64,000 nucleotides of DNA. Origin: Nevskia ramosa DSM 11499. GTDB lineage: Bacteria > Pseudomonadota > Gammaproteobacteria > Nevskiales > Nevskiaceae. Made by a program: the position numbers and the translations under genes. Every line of letters begins with the position of its first letter. The stretch's first letter is position 1. The notes under the pieces are model-generated. The model was not told the origin of the DNA and ran no database searches. It saw only the letters and a list, made by a program, of their open reading frames with translations. Below, piece after piece: positions 10,339 through 18,373 of the stretch. The stretch covers positions 124,001 through 188,000 of the forward strand of contig NZ_ATVI01000008.1 of assembly GCF_000420645.1 (NCBI RefSeq), read 5' to 3'.

Positions 10339-10415
10339 CGGAGAGTAGCTCAGCTTGGTAGAGCACCTGCTTTGGGAGCAGGGGGTCGCAGGTTCGATTC
10401 CTGTCTCTCCGACCA
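10339..10415 (+). tRNA. tRNA-Pro (anticodon UGG)
   Basis: A full cloverleaf can be drawn. The acceptor stem CGGAGAG pairs with CTCTCCG. The D arm is GCTC...GAGC. The anticodon stem is CCTGC/GCAGG around the loop TTTGGGA with anticodon TGG, and the T arm GCAGG/CCTGT holds TTCGATT. The discriminator A and the CCA end are encoded (10412-10415). It marks the left edge of a block with different base composition, a common integration target. Confidence 0.97.
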
Positions 10416-10473
10416 TATAAATCAATCGCTTAAGATGATTGTGCATTGTGGGTCAGACGGCATTTTCGCTCTG

Positions 10474-10495
10474 TGCCCCCACAAATGCCCCCACA
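10474..10495 (+). repeat. Tandem TGCCCCCACA repeat next to the tRNA, possible remnant of an integration site
   Basis: Two perfect copies of TGCCCCCACA separated by AA lie 59 nt after the tRNA-Pro gene. Repeats of this G-tract kind occur near the attachment sites of some tRNA-targeting integrases, where they can be arm-binding sites. No integrase is left between the tRNA and the next gene. The rest of the gene-free stretch 10280-10629 holds the tRNA and no other feature I can support. Confidence 0.35.
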
Positions 10496-10629
10496 GATTT
10501 TCCGGCCGCGATTACCGTTTAGGTCGCTCGGGAGGGTGCTACGGCTACAGCCGGCTGCACGCATCGCTCACCGATCGGTCCCTGAAGATCTCTGAAAAGG
10601 TCGTTTGACGCCTGATGAAGCAGGATGGG

Positions 10630-11130
10630 TCAGCCTCGAGCTGCTCGCAGTGCGTTCGTCAGGCAAATACCTGTCGTGATCGTGGCTCCTATCACCGCCA
10701 CATAGAACGTGCCGTAGCTCACCAGATTGGGCCAGTCACCGATGGGCTGCAGGCCGCGTTCCGGAGCATAGACGGCGGTCGCGTAGCCGATGGCGTTGCC
10801 CCACAGCATCACAATCGCCGCGTAGTAGAACCACTGGGCCTGCCGCATGCTGAAGTGCAGCCGCGAGCTCAAGAGCACCATCGCCATCACATACATGGAG
10901 TTCATCAAGGGGCCGACGTGGGCGTTGCGCAGCAGCTCCTTCTGGTCGGGCACCGGTATCTCGAAGCGCGGCATAGGCAAGATGTGCAGCACGTTGTCGG
11001 CGAGTGCGATCAGCCAGACAAAACCTCCGCAGAAACCCAGAAACATCATCACGAAGCAATGCACCAGCAGCTTGCCGCCGATACGGCTCGATAGTCCCTG
11101 GCCCGCGACCACCCACGTTTCGTTATTCAC
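10630..11130 (-). CDS. Four-helix membrane protein related to styrene-oxide isomerase (StyC family)
   Basis: A 166-residue protein with four predicted membrane helices. It resembles styrene-oxide isomerase, the membrane enzyme that rearranges an epoxide to an aldehyde (Meinwald rearrangement). The AHVGPLMN motif at residues 70-77 keeps the His-x5-Asn spacing (H71, N77) of the heme-ligand/active-site region of StyC, and the later PERGL motif is also shared. The active-site Asp region of StyC is not clearly conserved (MLWGNAIGY here). The start is a GTG with a good AAGGAG site 7 nt upstream. It is the last gene of an operon behind a TetR regulator and a PF10118 protein. The substrate is unknown; the match is by motif only. 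Confidence 0.6.
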   Translation of the reverse strand: MNNETWVVAGQGLSSRIGGKLLVHCFVMMFLGFCGGFVWLIALADNVLHILPMPRFEIPVPDQKELLRNAHVGPLMNSMYVMAMVLLSSRLHFSMRQAQWFYYAAIVMLWGNAIGYATAVYAPERGLQPIGDWPNLVSYGTFYVAVIGATITTGICLTNALRAARG

Positions 11131-11167
11131 CGCGCTCTCCTTTTGTTGTACCGGTCGTTATGTGTGT

Positions 11168-12094
11168 TCAGGCGGCCTTGGCCAGCGACTGGGAATAGGG
11201 GACAGGAATCTGCGGCGAGTGAGTGTCCAGCAGGGGGATCTGATCCAGCGGCGCGGCACCGTGACCGGCGATCCAGTCCAGTACCCATTGCGGATCTTTC
11301 TCGCTGCGTGGCGAATGACCAGGCAGCGCGGCGCGCAGCAGGTAGGGGCCGACGTGGCGAATGAAAGAGGTGATGTGCCGGGCCAACCGCAGCCGCGAGC
11401 GCAGCTGCCGCCACAGGCCTTCATGCTGCAACATGGCCTTATAGGCGCGCATCGAAAACCACATCACTTGCAGCGAGCCGTGAAAGACCCCATAGGCCCG
11501 CGCCAGGTAGCCGCTCAGGCTTCGGCCGAAGGCCGCTTGATAGATATCGAAGGCCACACACTTGTGCTCTGTTTCTTCCACCATGTGCCAGAGCACGAAG
11601 GACACCACGCGCGTGTCCGCATCCTTGAACAAGGCCACGCGCTGCTCGATGAGCCATTTGGTCACGCCCAGGGTCATCGACTCGAAGCCCGCGGTGTAGG
11701 CCATGCGGGTGCGCAGTGGACGCTGGGCGAGGCGTGCATAGGCCGCCTGCATGTCGCGCTCGATGGCGGCAAGCTCCGGGTAGCGCTTGGCTTTCAGCAT
11801 CTCGTTGAAGCGCCGATGGACCTGGTAGTGATGCTGCTCCTGGATGTTGAAGACGCGGCCCTGTTCGCTCAGGTGCTCATCGCCGATTAGCTGCGTGACC
11901 TCACGCACGGTGCGGATCAGAAACGGTTCGAGATACGGCATGGTCAGCGATCCGCCGTTCATCATCGCGGCCAGCTCGGGCTTGCCCGGGATCCACTGGG
12001 GGTCGATGTCGTCGGGAAACTCGAAGGCGATCCGACGCGGAACGGGCGTGGGCTCAATCGCCAGCGGGGCCAGGCCGTTTGGGGCTTCAACCAT
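11168..12094 (-). CDS. PF10118-type predicted metal-dependent hydrolase
   Basis: A 308-residue protein of the poorly characterised 'predicted metal-dependent hydrolase' family (PF10118). It is rich in His/Glu within helices: EQHHYQVH near residue 100 and LWHMVEETEHKCVAFD near residue 175. Their HxxxE/ExxH pattern suggests a di-metal site like that of ferritin-fold oxygenases. I chose ATG 12094 (MVEAPNG) because AAGGAGA lies 7 nt upstream; a start at 12130 would lack this site. It overlaps the end of the TetR gene by 8 nt and is followed 37 nt later by the isomerase-like gene, so the three are one unit. The chemistry is unproven. Confidence 0.65.
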   Translation of the reverse strand: MVEAPNGLAPLAIEPTPVPRRIAFEFPDDIDPQWIPGKPELAAMMNGGSLTMPYLEPFLIRTVREVTQLIGDEHLSEQGRVFNIQEQHHYQVHRRFNEMLKAKRYPELAAIERDMQAAYARLAQRPLRTRMAYTAGFESMTLGVTKWLIEQRVALFKDADTRVVSFVLWHMVEETEHKCVAFDIYQAAFGRSLSGYLARAYGVFHGSLQVMWFSMRAYKAMLQHEGLWRQLRSRLRLARHITSFIRHVGPYLLRAALPGHSPRSEKDPQWVLDWIAGHGAAPLDQIPLLDTHSPQIPVPYSQSLAKAA

Positions 12095-12746
12095 GACGTT
12101 TCTCCTTGGTAGGGACTGTTTCTGCGGCATCGGCGTGCTCCATGCCGGTGCGAAGCGCGTGGATCAACGTGGGCACAAGCACCTGCACATCGCGACCCAT
12201 CACGAACTGCCCGGCCACCTGCAGCGACACCAGACCGTGTGCACCAATCCAGAACAGATGGCTGGCCGTTAGCGGGTCGAAGGCCCGTGGAAAGTCGCCG
12301 CGTGCCTGGCCAGCGGCAATGACCTGAGTGCACACATCCAGCGCATCACGCTTGGCAGCCTTCAGCTCTATCGAACGCTTTGCCACCTCGAGCTGGTCGA
12401 GAGCAAAGAACATAAGCGCGTAGCGGTGCGGATGAGCCATGCCGCTGCGGATGTAGGCGGCCGCGAGGGATTCCAGCTGCTGCTTCGGCTCGCTCAAGCC
12501 CGCTATGGCCTCTCGCATCTCGGCCTCGATCCAGCGGAAGGCGCGGGCGCGCAGGGCATTCATCAACTCCTGCTTGTCGGCGAAGTAGCGGTAGGGCGCG
12601 GTATAGCTCAAGCCCAGTTCCGTCGCGAGGCGGCGGAAGCTGATTGCGTCTTCGCCACCCTCTTTCTCGAACACCGACATGGCGGCACCCAGAATCTGGT
12701 CGCGCTTATGCGCACGTTGGTCGTCAGTGAACTTTGGGCGGGGCAT
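12087..12746 (-). CDS. TetR/AcrR-family regulator (WHG-type C-terminus)
   Basis: A 219-residue repressor. The N-terminal helix-turn-helix domain (about residues 12-60) includes DQILGAAMSVFEKEG, ISFRRLATELGLS and the recognition-helix text YTAPYRYFADKQELM. The C-terminal ligand domain contains LFWIGAHGLVSLQVAG near residue 180, the WHG-type motif. The gene heads the operon with the PF10118 and isomerase-like genes, so autoregulation of the operon is likely. A candidate promoter sits directly against its start codon (see 12754-12782). Confidence 0.88.
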   Translation of the reverse strand: MPRPKFTDDQRAHKRDQILGAAMSVFEKEGGEDAISFRRLATELGLSYTAPYRYFADKQELMNALRARAFRWIEAEMREAIAGLSEPKQQLESLAAAYIRSGMAHPHRYALMFFALDQLEVAKRSIELKAAKRDALDVCTQVIAAGQARGDFPRAFDPLTASHLFWIGAHGLVSLQVAGQFVMGRDVQVLVPTLIHALRTGMEHADAAETVPTKEKRHG

Positions 12747-12753
12747 GCGTTTG

Positions 12754-12782
12754 AGTAAACATGATTAACGTAACATCGTCAA
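12754..12782 (-). promoter_or_regulatory. Candidate sigma70 promoter giving a leaderless TetR transcript
   Basis: On the minus strand TTGACG (12782-12777) and TTTACT (12759-12754) are 17 nt apart. The -10 element ends 7 nt before the ATG at 12746, so transcription would start at or next to the start codon, and no ribosome site is present. Matches to consensus are 5/6 and 4/6. Confidence 0.4.
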
Positions 12783-13062
12783 CAAAATATCTTCGAGTTC
12801 CATTGAGGCCCCGCATTTGAGCCGATGAAGCCATGCAGAGCGCCTCGGAGTCTTTGTCCAGAGGTCCGGAAACGAGCGGCCGGATGGTATCGCCAAGCTG
12901 TTGCATCTACCGGTTGAATCCGTAGCCCGAAGCTGCCATCCGTCCTCTAACGGGGAATGCCCGATACCATCACGAGCACCAACAAGCGAGAAGGCTGATC
13001 TCTGATTTTTTAGTTTCAGTCCTGATGGGGTTGGACCGGTTCGCGAGCACTTAAGGTGGGTT
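12783..13062. other. Gene-free stretch between the divergent tetR genes
   Basis: Apart from the promoter at its left end and the operator just to its right, I see no supported gene, RNA or repeat here. Short frames in it lack ribosome sites and family resemblance. Confidence 0.5.
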
Positions 13063-13083
13063 TCGATCCGATGTCCGGATCGA
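13063..13083. promoter_or_regulatory. Perfect 21-bp dyad upstream of second tetR, candidate operator
   Basis: TCGATCCG-ATGTC-CGGATCGA is a perfect 8-bp inverted repeat with a 5-bp centre, 50 nt before the TetR start at 13133. The length and spacing are typical of a TetR-family operator, so autoregulation is the simplest reading. Confidence 0.5.
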
Positions 13084-13132
13084 TAACGGCGATAATCTCA
13101 GGACAATCAAGACCGGACTGACAAAAAGGAAC

Positions 13133-13810
13133 ATGCCGTCAGCAAGATCCCAACCGAAGCCAGGTAACAGGCAACGGATCATCGAGGCCACCGTCAAGCT
13201 CATGAACGAGCACGGCGGGGCGGTAGGCACCTCGCAGATTGCAGAATTTCTCGGAATCAGTCCGGGCAATCTTTACTATCATTTTCGCAACCGCGAGGAG
13301 ATTCTGCGCGAACTGTTCGACGGATTGACCCGGGATCTGGATGAGGTCCTAAGGGTGCAGCCCGGCGAGTCGATCCCGGTCGAGCGGCTCGTGTCCTGCT
13401 ACATCGGTGGCAGCAAGGTCTTGTGGCGCTACCGCTTCTTTTTTGCTTCGGCCACTGATTTCATCAGTCGCGACGAAAGTCTGGCGAAGAAGTACCAGGA
13501 GTTCAGCGCTCGTTCGAAAAGCTACATGCGGCTCATCATCCAGGGAGCTGTAAGGGATGCACCTGGCCTATGTCGACCGACCGTGCGCGAATGCGAACAT
13601 ATCGCTGAAACCATGTGGGTAGTGTGGGTGAGCTGGCCTCGTTATTCGGAACTGAGCATGCCCGGCCAACTACTGGGCGAATCGGATATCGGCCGAGGCC
13701 TGGAGCAGATCTCCTTCCTGCTGTCGCCCTATCTCGACGCCGCGTACTACCAGAAGACCAAGCGACAACTGCACCGCTTCGTCGCCGAGCTGCAACGCGA
13801 CAAAAGCTGA
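13133..13810 (+). CDS. TetR-family regulator beside the P450/BVMO catabolic operon
   Basis: A 225-residue regulator. The helix-turn-helix (residues ~12-60) includes RIIEATVKLMNEHGG, TSQIAEFLGIS and the recognition helix GNLYYHFRNREEIL. The C-terminal effector domain has the RYRFFFASATDF pattern of the PF13972-like TetR group. An AAGGA ribosome site lies 5-9 nt before the ATG. It is transcribed in the same direction as the eleven-gene catabolic run that starts 359 nt downstream, so it is the obvious candidate for the twin operators in that operon's promoter. The ligand is unknown. Confidence 0.88.
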   Translation: MPSARSQPKPGNRQRIIEATVKLMNEHGGAVGTSQIAEFLGISPGNLYYHFRNREEILRELFDGLTRDLDEVLRVQPGESIPVERLVSCYIGGSKVLWRYRFFFASATDFISRDESLAKKYQEFSARSKSYMRLIIQGAVRDAPGLCRPTVRECEHIAETMWVVWVSWPRYSELSMPGQLLGESDIGRGLEQISFLLSPYLDAAYYQKTKRQLHRFVAELQRDKS

Positions 13811-14075
13811 GCACAAAGCATCTGTTACGTCGGCGACTCATTCTTCGGGCCGACTCTCTCAAAATAGTGACGGCCCGAGTCGGTAGGGCTTACGGGACGC
13901 GTGTCCGTTGCCGGATCGTGCGCATCTTTAGTGACGGCGTGGATGTGCACCATCCGGTAAGCGCTCTCCCTGACCAGTTGATGCAGTAGAGCTGCCAGGT
14001 TTTCCACGGTTAACCGAGACATTCCTTGTCTTCCGGTTGTCGCCGCGTGCACGAAGGAATTTATCGCGCTCCCCC
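13811..14075. other. Gene-free stretch before the catabolic operon
   Basis: A 65-75 codon minus-strand frame (13825-14052) exists here, but its possible start at 14022 has a ribosome-site-like AAGGA only 1 nt away and the product resembles nothing I know. I see no other structure until the promoter at 14076. Confidence 0.4.
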
Positions 14076-14130
14076 TTGACAGGTTGAAAACTAGAGCACA
14101 TTCTCTATTTTAATTAGAGTAATTGCTCTA
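14076..14130 (+). promoter_or_regulatory. Promoter with two matching operators (TAGAG-N6-CTCTA twice)
   Basis: A TTGACA -35 box lies at 14076-14081; the best-spaced -10 candidate is weak (CATTCT, 14099-14104). Two inverted repeats of the same design overlap and follow it: TAGAG-cacatt-CTCTA (14092-14107) and TAGAG-taattg-CTCTA (14115-14130). The second extends to 7-bp arms, ATTAGAG/CTCTAAT. The repeated half-sites and spacing suggest cooperative binding by a dimeric repressor, most simply the TetR protein encoded at 13133. Confidence 0.6.
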
Positions 14131-14169
14131 ATAAATGCGATCCGCAGAAGCGGACGGAGGAGAAGCAGC

Positions 14170-14928
14170 ATGGCTGACACGCTGACTGGGCGGCATATCG
14201 TGGTGACAGGCGCAGCATCCGGGATGGGCCATGCCGCAGCACTGGAACTGGCTGCTCGCGGGGCGAGCCTAGCGCTCTGGGACATCGACTTTTCCGCAGT
14301 GACCGCCATTGCGGAAACGCTTCGGCAGTCAGGCAGCTTGTGCATCGGCCTCGGCGTGGACGTGAGCAGCAATGCTCAAGTCGAGGAAGCGATGCAGCGT
14401 TCGGTGGACCTGCTGGGTCACGTCGACGGAGCCTTCAACAATGCCGGTATCGGCGTGCCGACAATCTCGCTGCATAGCCTCGACGAAGCGGATTTTGACC
14501 GTATCGTGGCGGTGAATCTCAAAGGCGTCTGGCTTTGCATGAAGCACCAGATTCAACACATGCGCAGCCGCAGCGGCGGCTCGATCGTCAATAACGCTTC
14601 GGTGTCCGGCTTAGTTGCTTTGGCGGGTCAGGGTGCCTACACCGCCACCAAGCATGGCGTCGTCGGGCTGAGCAAGGCAGCGGCCGTGGAAGGCGCAGCC
14701 AGCAATATCCGGGTGAACGCGATCTGTCCCGGCGCCGTGCGCACGGCGATCCTGCGTCATCTCGAACAGGCCGGCATCACCGACACCGCACTCGCGGCAA
14801 TGTCCCCTCAAAACCGCATCGCGGAGCCGAGTGAAATCGCTCATGCAGTGGCCTGGCTGCTGTCCCAGGAATCGAGCTTTGTCACAGGCGCAGCCTTGCC
14901 CATCGATGGCGGCTGGGTTGCACAGTAA
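14170..14928 (+). CDS. Short-chain dehydrogenase/reductase (first gene of catabolic operon)
   Basis: A 252-residue classical SDR. The cofactor loop GAASGMGHAA is at residues ~15-24, NNAG near 90, the catalytic Ser region NNASVSG near 140, and the active-site YTATK near 155. The acidic residue after the second strand (WDID) suggests NAD+. A strong GGAGGAG site lies 7 nt before the ATG. Heading an operon with a P450 and a Baeyer-Villiger monooxygenase, it probably oxidises the hydroxyl formed by the P450 to a ketone; this role is inferred. Confidence 0.85.
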   Translation: MADTLTGRHIVVTGAASGMGHAAALELAARGASLALWDIDFSAVTAIAETLRQSGSLCIGLGVDVSSNAQVEEAMQRSVDLLGHVDGAFNNAGIGVPTISLHSLDEADFDRIVAVNLKGVWLCMKHQIQHMRSRSGGSIVNNASVSGLVALAGQGAYTATKHGVVGLSKAAAVEGAASNIRVNAICPGAVRTAILRHLEQAGITDTALAAMSPQNRIAEPSEIAHAVAWLLSQESSFVTGAALPIDGGWVAQ

Positions 14929-14960
14929 GCCGATCAATACGCGACATTGGAGAAGCAGTC

Positions 14961-16199
14961 ATGACATCCGCAATCGATACGAACGTCACGGAACCGGCAA
15001 CCGAATCGGCTGGAGACTGGTGCGGTGCAGACCCTTTCGCCCCGAGTTTTCGCGACGATCCCTATCCCGCGCTGCATGGTCTTCGTGAGCGCGATCCGGT
15101 CAACCTGACCCCGGTCGGCACTTGGCGCATCAGTCGCTACGACGACGTGGCTGCAATATTTCGCACAGCCAAGACCAGTATGACGCTGTCCAATGGCGAG
15201 TCGCCGAACTTCGATCCACTCGACAAGCGCGGTAGTTTCCTCGAGTTCATGCTCAACAAGGACGATCCCGAGCATCTGGTGCTGCGCCGGCTAGCCACGC
15301 TAACGCTGAATCCGAAGACCGCGCGGATGATGGAGGACGAGGTCAAGTTGACCGTCAAGGACGCCATGGACGAGGCGCTCAAGCGCGGCGGCATGGACGT
15401 GGTCCCGCACATGGCACACAACGTGCCGTCTCGCATGGTCTGCAAGATCATGGGCATCCCGGAGTGCGACCGGGAAAAATTCAATGAATGGACGGCAGCA
15501 CGTACCAACGCGTTCTTCGCCAAGTTCCTGCCACCTGAGGTACAGCAGCGTACGCGAGACGCCGGCAATGCAATGGCGGACTACTTCGAAGCGCTGATGC
15601 GCGAACGACGCAAGAATCTCGGCGACGATCTGATCAGCACCATGATCCGGGCCAATGATTCCGCCGACAAACTCAGCGATGACACCCTGGTGATCCAGGC
15701 CATCGGCATCATCATTGCCGGCTACGAAACCACCATTGGCCTGATCGGCAACGGCATGCGCGCGCTTCTGGACCATCCGGACCAGACCGAGAAACTGCGC
15801 GTGCAACCGGATCTGGTCAACAACGCGGTCAACGAGTGCCTGCGGTACGACACGCCGATTCTTTTCAACTGGCGCGTGCTACAGGAACCCTTCGAAGTCG
15901 GAGGCAAAACCCTGCCGGCGGATGCCGTGATCTGGCAGATGCTGGCCTCGGCCAATCGCGATCCCGCCCGATTCGAGAATCCAGACGTATTCGACATCGA
16001 GCGCAAGGACGTGTCCCACCAGGCCTTCGGCGGTGGCATTCACCATTGCATCGGCAACACCCTGGCCCGGATGGAAGCGCGTCATGCCTTCAGCGAATTC
16101 GCGCAGCGAACCAAGGGGTTGCGTATCGAGCAGGGCAAGCTCGAATGGTCGCACTCGTTCTTCCGCGTGATGGCAAGTCTGCCGATCGCATTCCGCTGA
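14961..16199 (+). CDS. Cytochrome P450 (class I bacterial type)
   Basis: A soluble 412-residue P450. The I-helix AGYETT is near residue 253, the K-helix ExxR in NECLRYD near 290, and the heme-binding FGGGIHHCIGNTLAR has its Cys near residue 363. GGAG precedes the ATG. Two [2Fe-2S] ferredoxin genes downstream fit a class I electron chain, but no ferredoxin reductase gene is in the cluster. By context it is likely to make the first hydroxylation of a hydrophobic substrate; the substrate cannot be told from sequence. Confidence 0.92.
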   Translation: MTSAIDTNVTEPATESAGDWCGADPFAPSFRDDPYPALHGLRERDPVNLTPVGTWRISRYDDVAAIFRTAKTSMTLSNGESPNFDPLDKRGSFLEFMLNKDDPEHLVLRRLATLTLNPKTARMMEDEVKLTVKDAMDEALKRGGMDVVPHMAHNVPSRMVCKIMGIPECDREKFNEWTAARTNAFFAKFLPPEVQQRTRDAGNAMADYFEALMRERRKNLGDDLISTMIRANDSADKLSDDTLVIQAIGIIIAGYETTIGLIGNGMRALLDHPDQTEKLRVQPDLVNNAVNECLRYDTPILFNWRVLQEPFEVGGKTLPADAVIWQMLASANRDPARFENPDVFDIERKDVSHQAFGGGIHHCIGNTLARMEARHAFSEFAQRTKGLRIEQGKLEWSHSFFRVMASLPIAFR

Positions 16200-16427
16200 A
16201 TTGTCCCGACCTCGCGCACTCGCTGACTTCGCTGTTCACCGGCGCGATGTGGCGGCCCGTCCTCGGTTGCTTTATCGCGGCGGTCGCAAGCGCTAGCTAC
16301 GTGCTCCGTGCAAATGCGGCCAGCGACGCTTCCATTTGAACGATCAATTTTAACGGCCGACTGTTCGCCAATTCGCATGACATCGAATCTCCTGCCATCA
16401 CGCTGAAACTGCAAAGGTAAACCGACC

Positions 16428-16883
16428 ATGACTCAATCGACACTCGAAACCCGCTGGCTGATGACGCTTCAGGGCAGTATCCCCAAGCCGGTCGTCATCT
16501 CTCCTTCGCTGATGATCTTCAATGTGCTGGACGCCACGATCGACAGTCCACGACTCAAGGCCAAGATTCTTCCGCCGAGCGGCGACTGGGTTCAGGTGCA
16601 GGACAACGGTAACTGGAAGCTCGATGTTCGCTTGCTGATGGAAGCCGATGACGGCTGTCCGATCTACGCGCAGTACAGCGGAATCCTGCGCATGGATCCC
16701 GGTCTCGGCGAGCGCTTGGCCAGCGGCGAGGAGATTCCGGGCAGCGAGCTGTATTTCCGCAGCGCACCTTACTTCCAGACACCGTCGGAAAAATATGGCT
16801 GGCTGAATAACGTCGTTGCGGTCGGCAAGATGCGTAGCTTCGGCGGCGGCAATGTCGTCTACGACATCTTCGAAGTCCTGTGA
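16428..16883 (+). CDS. DUF3237-family protein
   Basis: A 151-residue protein that I assign to DUF3237 from its overall pattern: GDWVQVQDNGNWKLDVRLLM, IYAQYSGILRM, and YFRSAPYFQTPSEKYGWLNN ending in YDIFEVL. The family is a small beta barrel without a firmly known reaction and often sits in catabolic clusters. Its TGA overlaps the GTG of the BVMO gene (GTGA), so the two are translationally coupled. That hints at a role tied to the BVMO substrate or product. The upstream gap of 228 nt holds nothing I can support beyond this gene's ribosome site. Confidence 0.65.
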   Translation: MTQSTLETRWLMTLQGSIPKPVVISPSLMIFNVLDATIDSPRLKAKILPPSGDWVQVQDNGNWKLDVRLLMEADDGCPIYAQYSGILRMDPGLGERLASGEEIPGSELYFRSAPYFQTPSEKYGWLNNVVAVGKMRSFGGGNVVYDIFEVL

Positions 16884-18334
16884 ACGGCAAGCGCGAACCG
16901 CGGGTCATCATCATCGGTGCCGGCATGTCCGGCATGCTGATGGCGATCAAGCTGATCGAGTCGGGAATGGATAATTTCCAGATCTACGACAAGGCCAGCG
17001 AGATTGGTGGCACCTGGCGTGAGAACACCTATCCCGGTATCGGCTGCGACGTGGCGGCGCACTACTACACCTACCAGGACGTTCCTAATCCGGAGTGGAG
17101 CACGCGCCTACCGCAGGGTGCCGAAATCCAGAAATACCTGCTCGGCGTGGCCGAGCAGCGAGACCTGCGTCGACGTATCGCTTTTAACAAGGAAGTCGCC
17201 CGGGCCGATCACGATGGGCAGCGCTGGACAGTGCGTTTCAAGGATGGCGAGGTGGTTGAGGCGGATTTCGTGGTTGCCTGCTGCGGCCTGCTGCACCATC
17301 CGCGTTATCCCGACATTCCAGGACTTGGCGATTTCAAGGGCGCCAAGTTTCATTCCGCGCGCTGGGACCACTCGGTGCCGCTGGAGGGTAGGCGGGTCGG
17401 CGTTATCGGCAACGGTTCCACCGGCGCGCAGATCATCTCCAAGCTTTCAGAGCGCAAGCTGGATCTGAAAGTGTTCCAGAGAACACCGCAATGGATCTTT
17501 CCGCTCCCGGATCGCCGCTACTCGCAGATAGAAAAATCGTTGCTACGAGCTTTTCCCTGGGTCGGGCGGATCATCCACCATGTGTACCGGGTGGCGTTCG
17601 AGAATCTATTTGCTGCGGCGGTGCTCAAGCCCTGCTGGCAACGACGCCTGATGAGCTGGCTTTGCAAATGGAATCTGAATACCGTCAAGGACCCCGCGCT
17701 GAGAGCGAAGCTCACGCCGGACTATCAGCCGCTATGCAAACGCCTCGTCATGAGCATGGAGTTTTATCCGGCGATCCAGCGCGAAAACGTTTCCCTTGTC
17801 ACCGATGAAATCGACCATATCGACGCCCGGGGTGTAGTGACCAAGGATGGTGTTCTGCATGAAGTCGATGTGCTGGCGCTTGCCACAGGCTTTGATGCGC
17901 ATGCTTATTTCCGTCCACTCGAACTCCGCAATGTCCAGGGCAGAACTTTAAGTGAGGCCTGGAAGCAAGGTCCTTATGCATTGCGTACCGTTGCAGTGCC
18001 GGGCTTTCCAAACTTCTTCTTCACGCTGGGGCCGCAGAGTCCGATTGGAAATTTCTCTGCGATCAGCATCTCCGAGACGCAGATCAATTACATCCTGCGC
18101 TGCATCGAAATGTTCCGGGACGGCAAGTTCCGGACGCTTCATCCCACGCCGGAGGCCACCGAAAAGTTCAACGCCTTCATTCGCGCAGCCATGCCCGACA
18201 CCATCTGGGTGACGGGCTGCACGAATTGGTACATGAGCAAGAACGGAGTGCCGTCGGCCTGGCCGTACAGCGGCAATCGCTTCCGCAAGGAACTGCGCGA
18301 GCCGAATCTTGCCGAGTACGAACTTGCTGTCTGA
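16880..18334 (+). CDS. Flavin-dependent Baeyer-Villiger monooxygenase (type I)
   Basis: A 484-residue flavoprotein monooxygenase inserting oxygen next to a ketone with NADPH and O2. The FAD-binding GAGMSG is at residues 13-18. The BVMO fingerprint FKGAKFHSARWD at 152-163 fits FxGxxxHxxxW[P/D]. The second dinucleotide site GNGSTG is at 177-182, and ALATGFDAHAYF is near 335. The start is a GTG overlapping the DUF3237 stop. Together with the P450, SDR, hydrolase and CoA ligase it defines a ketone-to-ester/lactone step. The fingerprint argues against a simple N-oxidising FMO. Confidence 0.9.
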   Translation: MNGKREPRVIIIGAGMSGMLMAIKLIESGMDNFQIYDKASEIGGTWRENTYPGIGCDVAAHYYTYQDVPNPEWSTRLPQGAEIQKYLLGVAEQRDLRRRIAFNKEVARADHDGQRWTVRFKDGEVVEADFVVACCGLLHHPRYPDIPGLGDFKGAKFHSARWDHSVPLEGRRVGVIGNGSTGAQIISKLSERKLDLKVFQRTPQWIFPLPDRRYSQIEKSLLRAFPWVGRIIHHVYRVAFENLFAAAVLKPCWQRRLMSWLCKWNLNTVKDPALRAKLTPDYQPLCKRLVMSMEFYPAIQRENVSLVTDEIDHIDARGVVTKDGVLHEVDVLALATGFDAHAYFRPLELRNVQGRTLSEAWKQGPYALRTVAVPGFPNFFFTLGPQSPIGNFSAISISETQINYILRCIEMFRDGKFRTLHPTPEATEKFNAFIRAAMPDTIWVTGCTNWYMSKNGVPSAWPYSGNRFRKELREPNLAEYELAV

Positions 18335-18373
18335 GTTGGCAATCCGCCGGATCCACCACTTATCGATGACACC

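Noticed and set aside
3987..10366. Long minus-strand frames (350-530 codons) opposite the RND pump genes
   Set aside because: They are Arg/Gln/His-rich, have no motifs, and mirror the third-codon GC bias of the plus-strand pumps; they are shadows.
10418..10608. Plus-strand frame after the tRNA considered as an integrase remnant
   Set aside because: The translated text (CPHKCPHRFSGRDYR...) shows no tyrosine-recombinase motif, so only the repeat and tRNA context support an integration site.
13825..14052. Minus-strand frame of 75 codons before the catabolic operon
   Set aside because: A possible ribosome site is too close to its inner ATG and the product resembles no known protein. It remains possible but unsupported.
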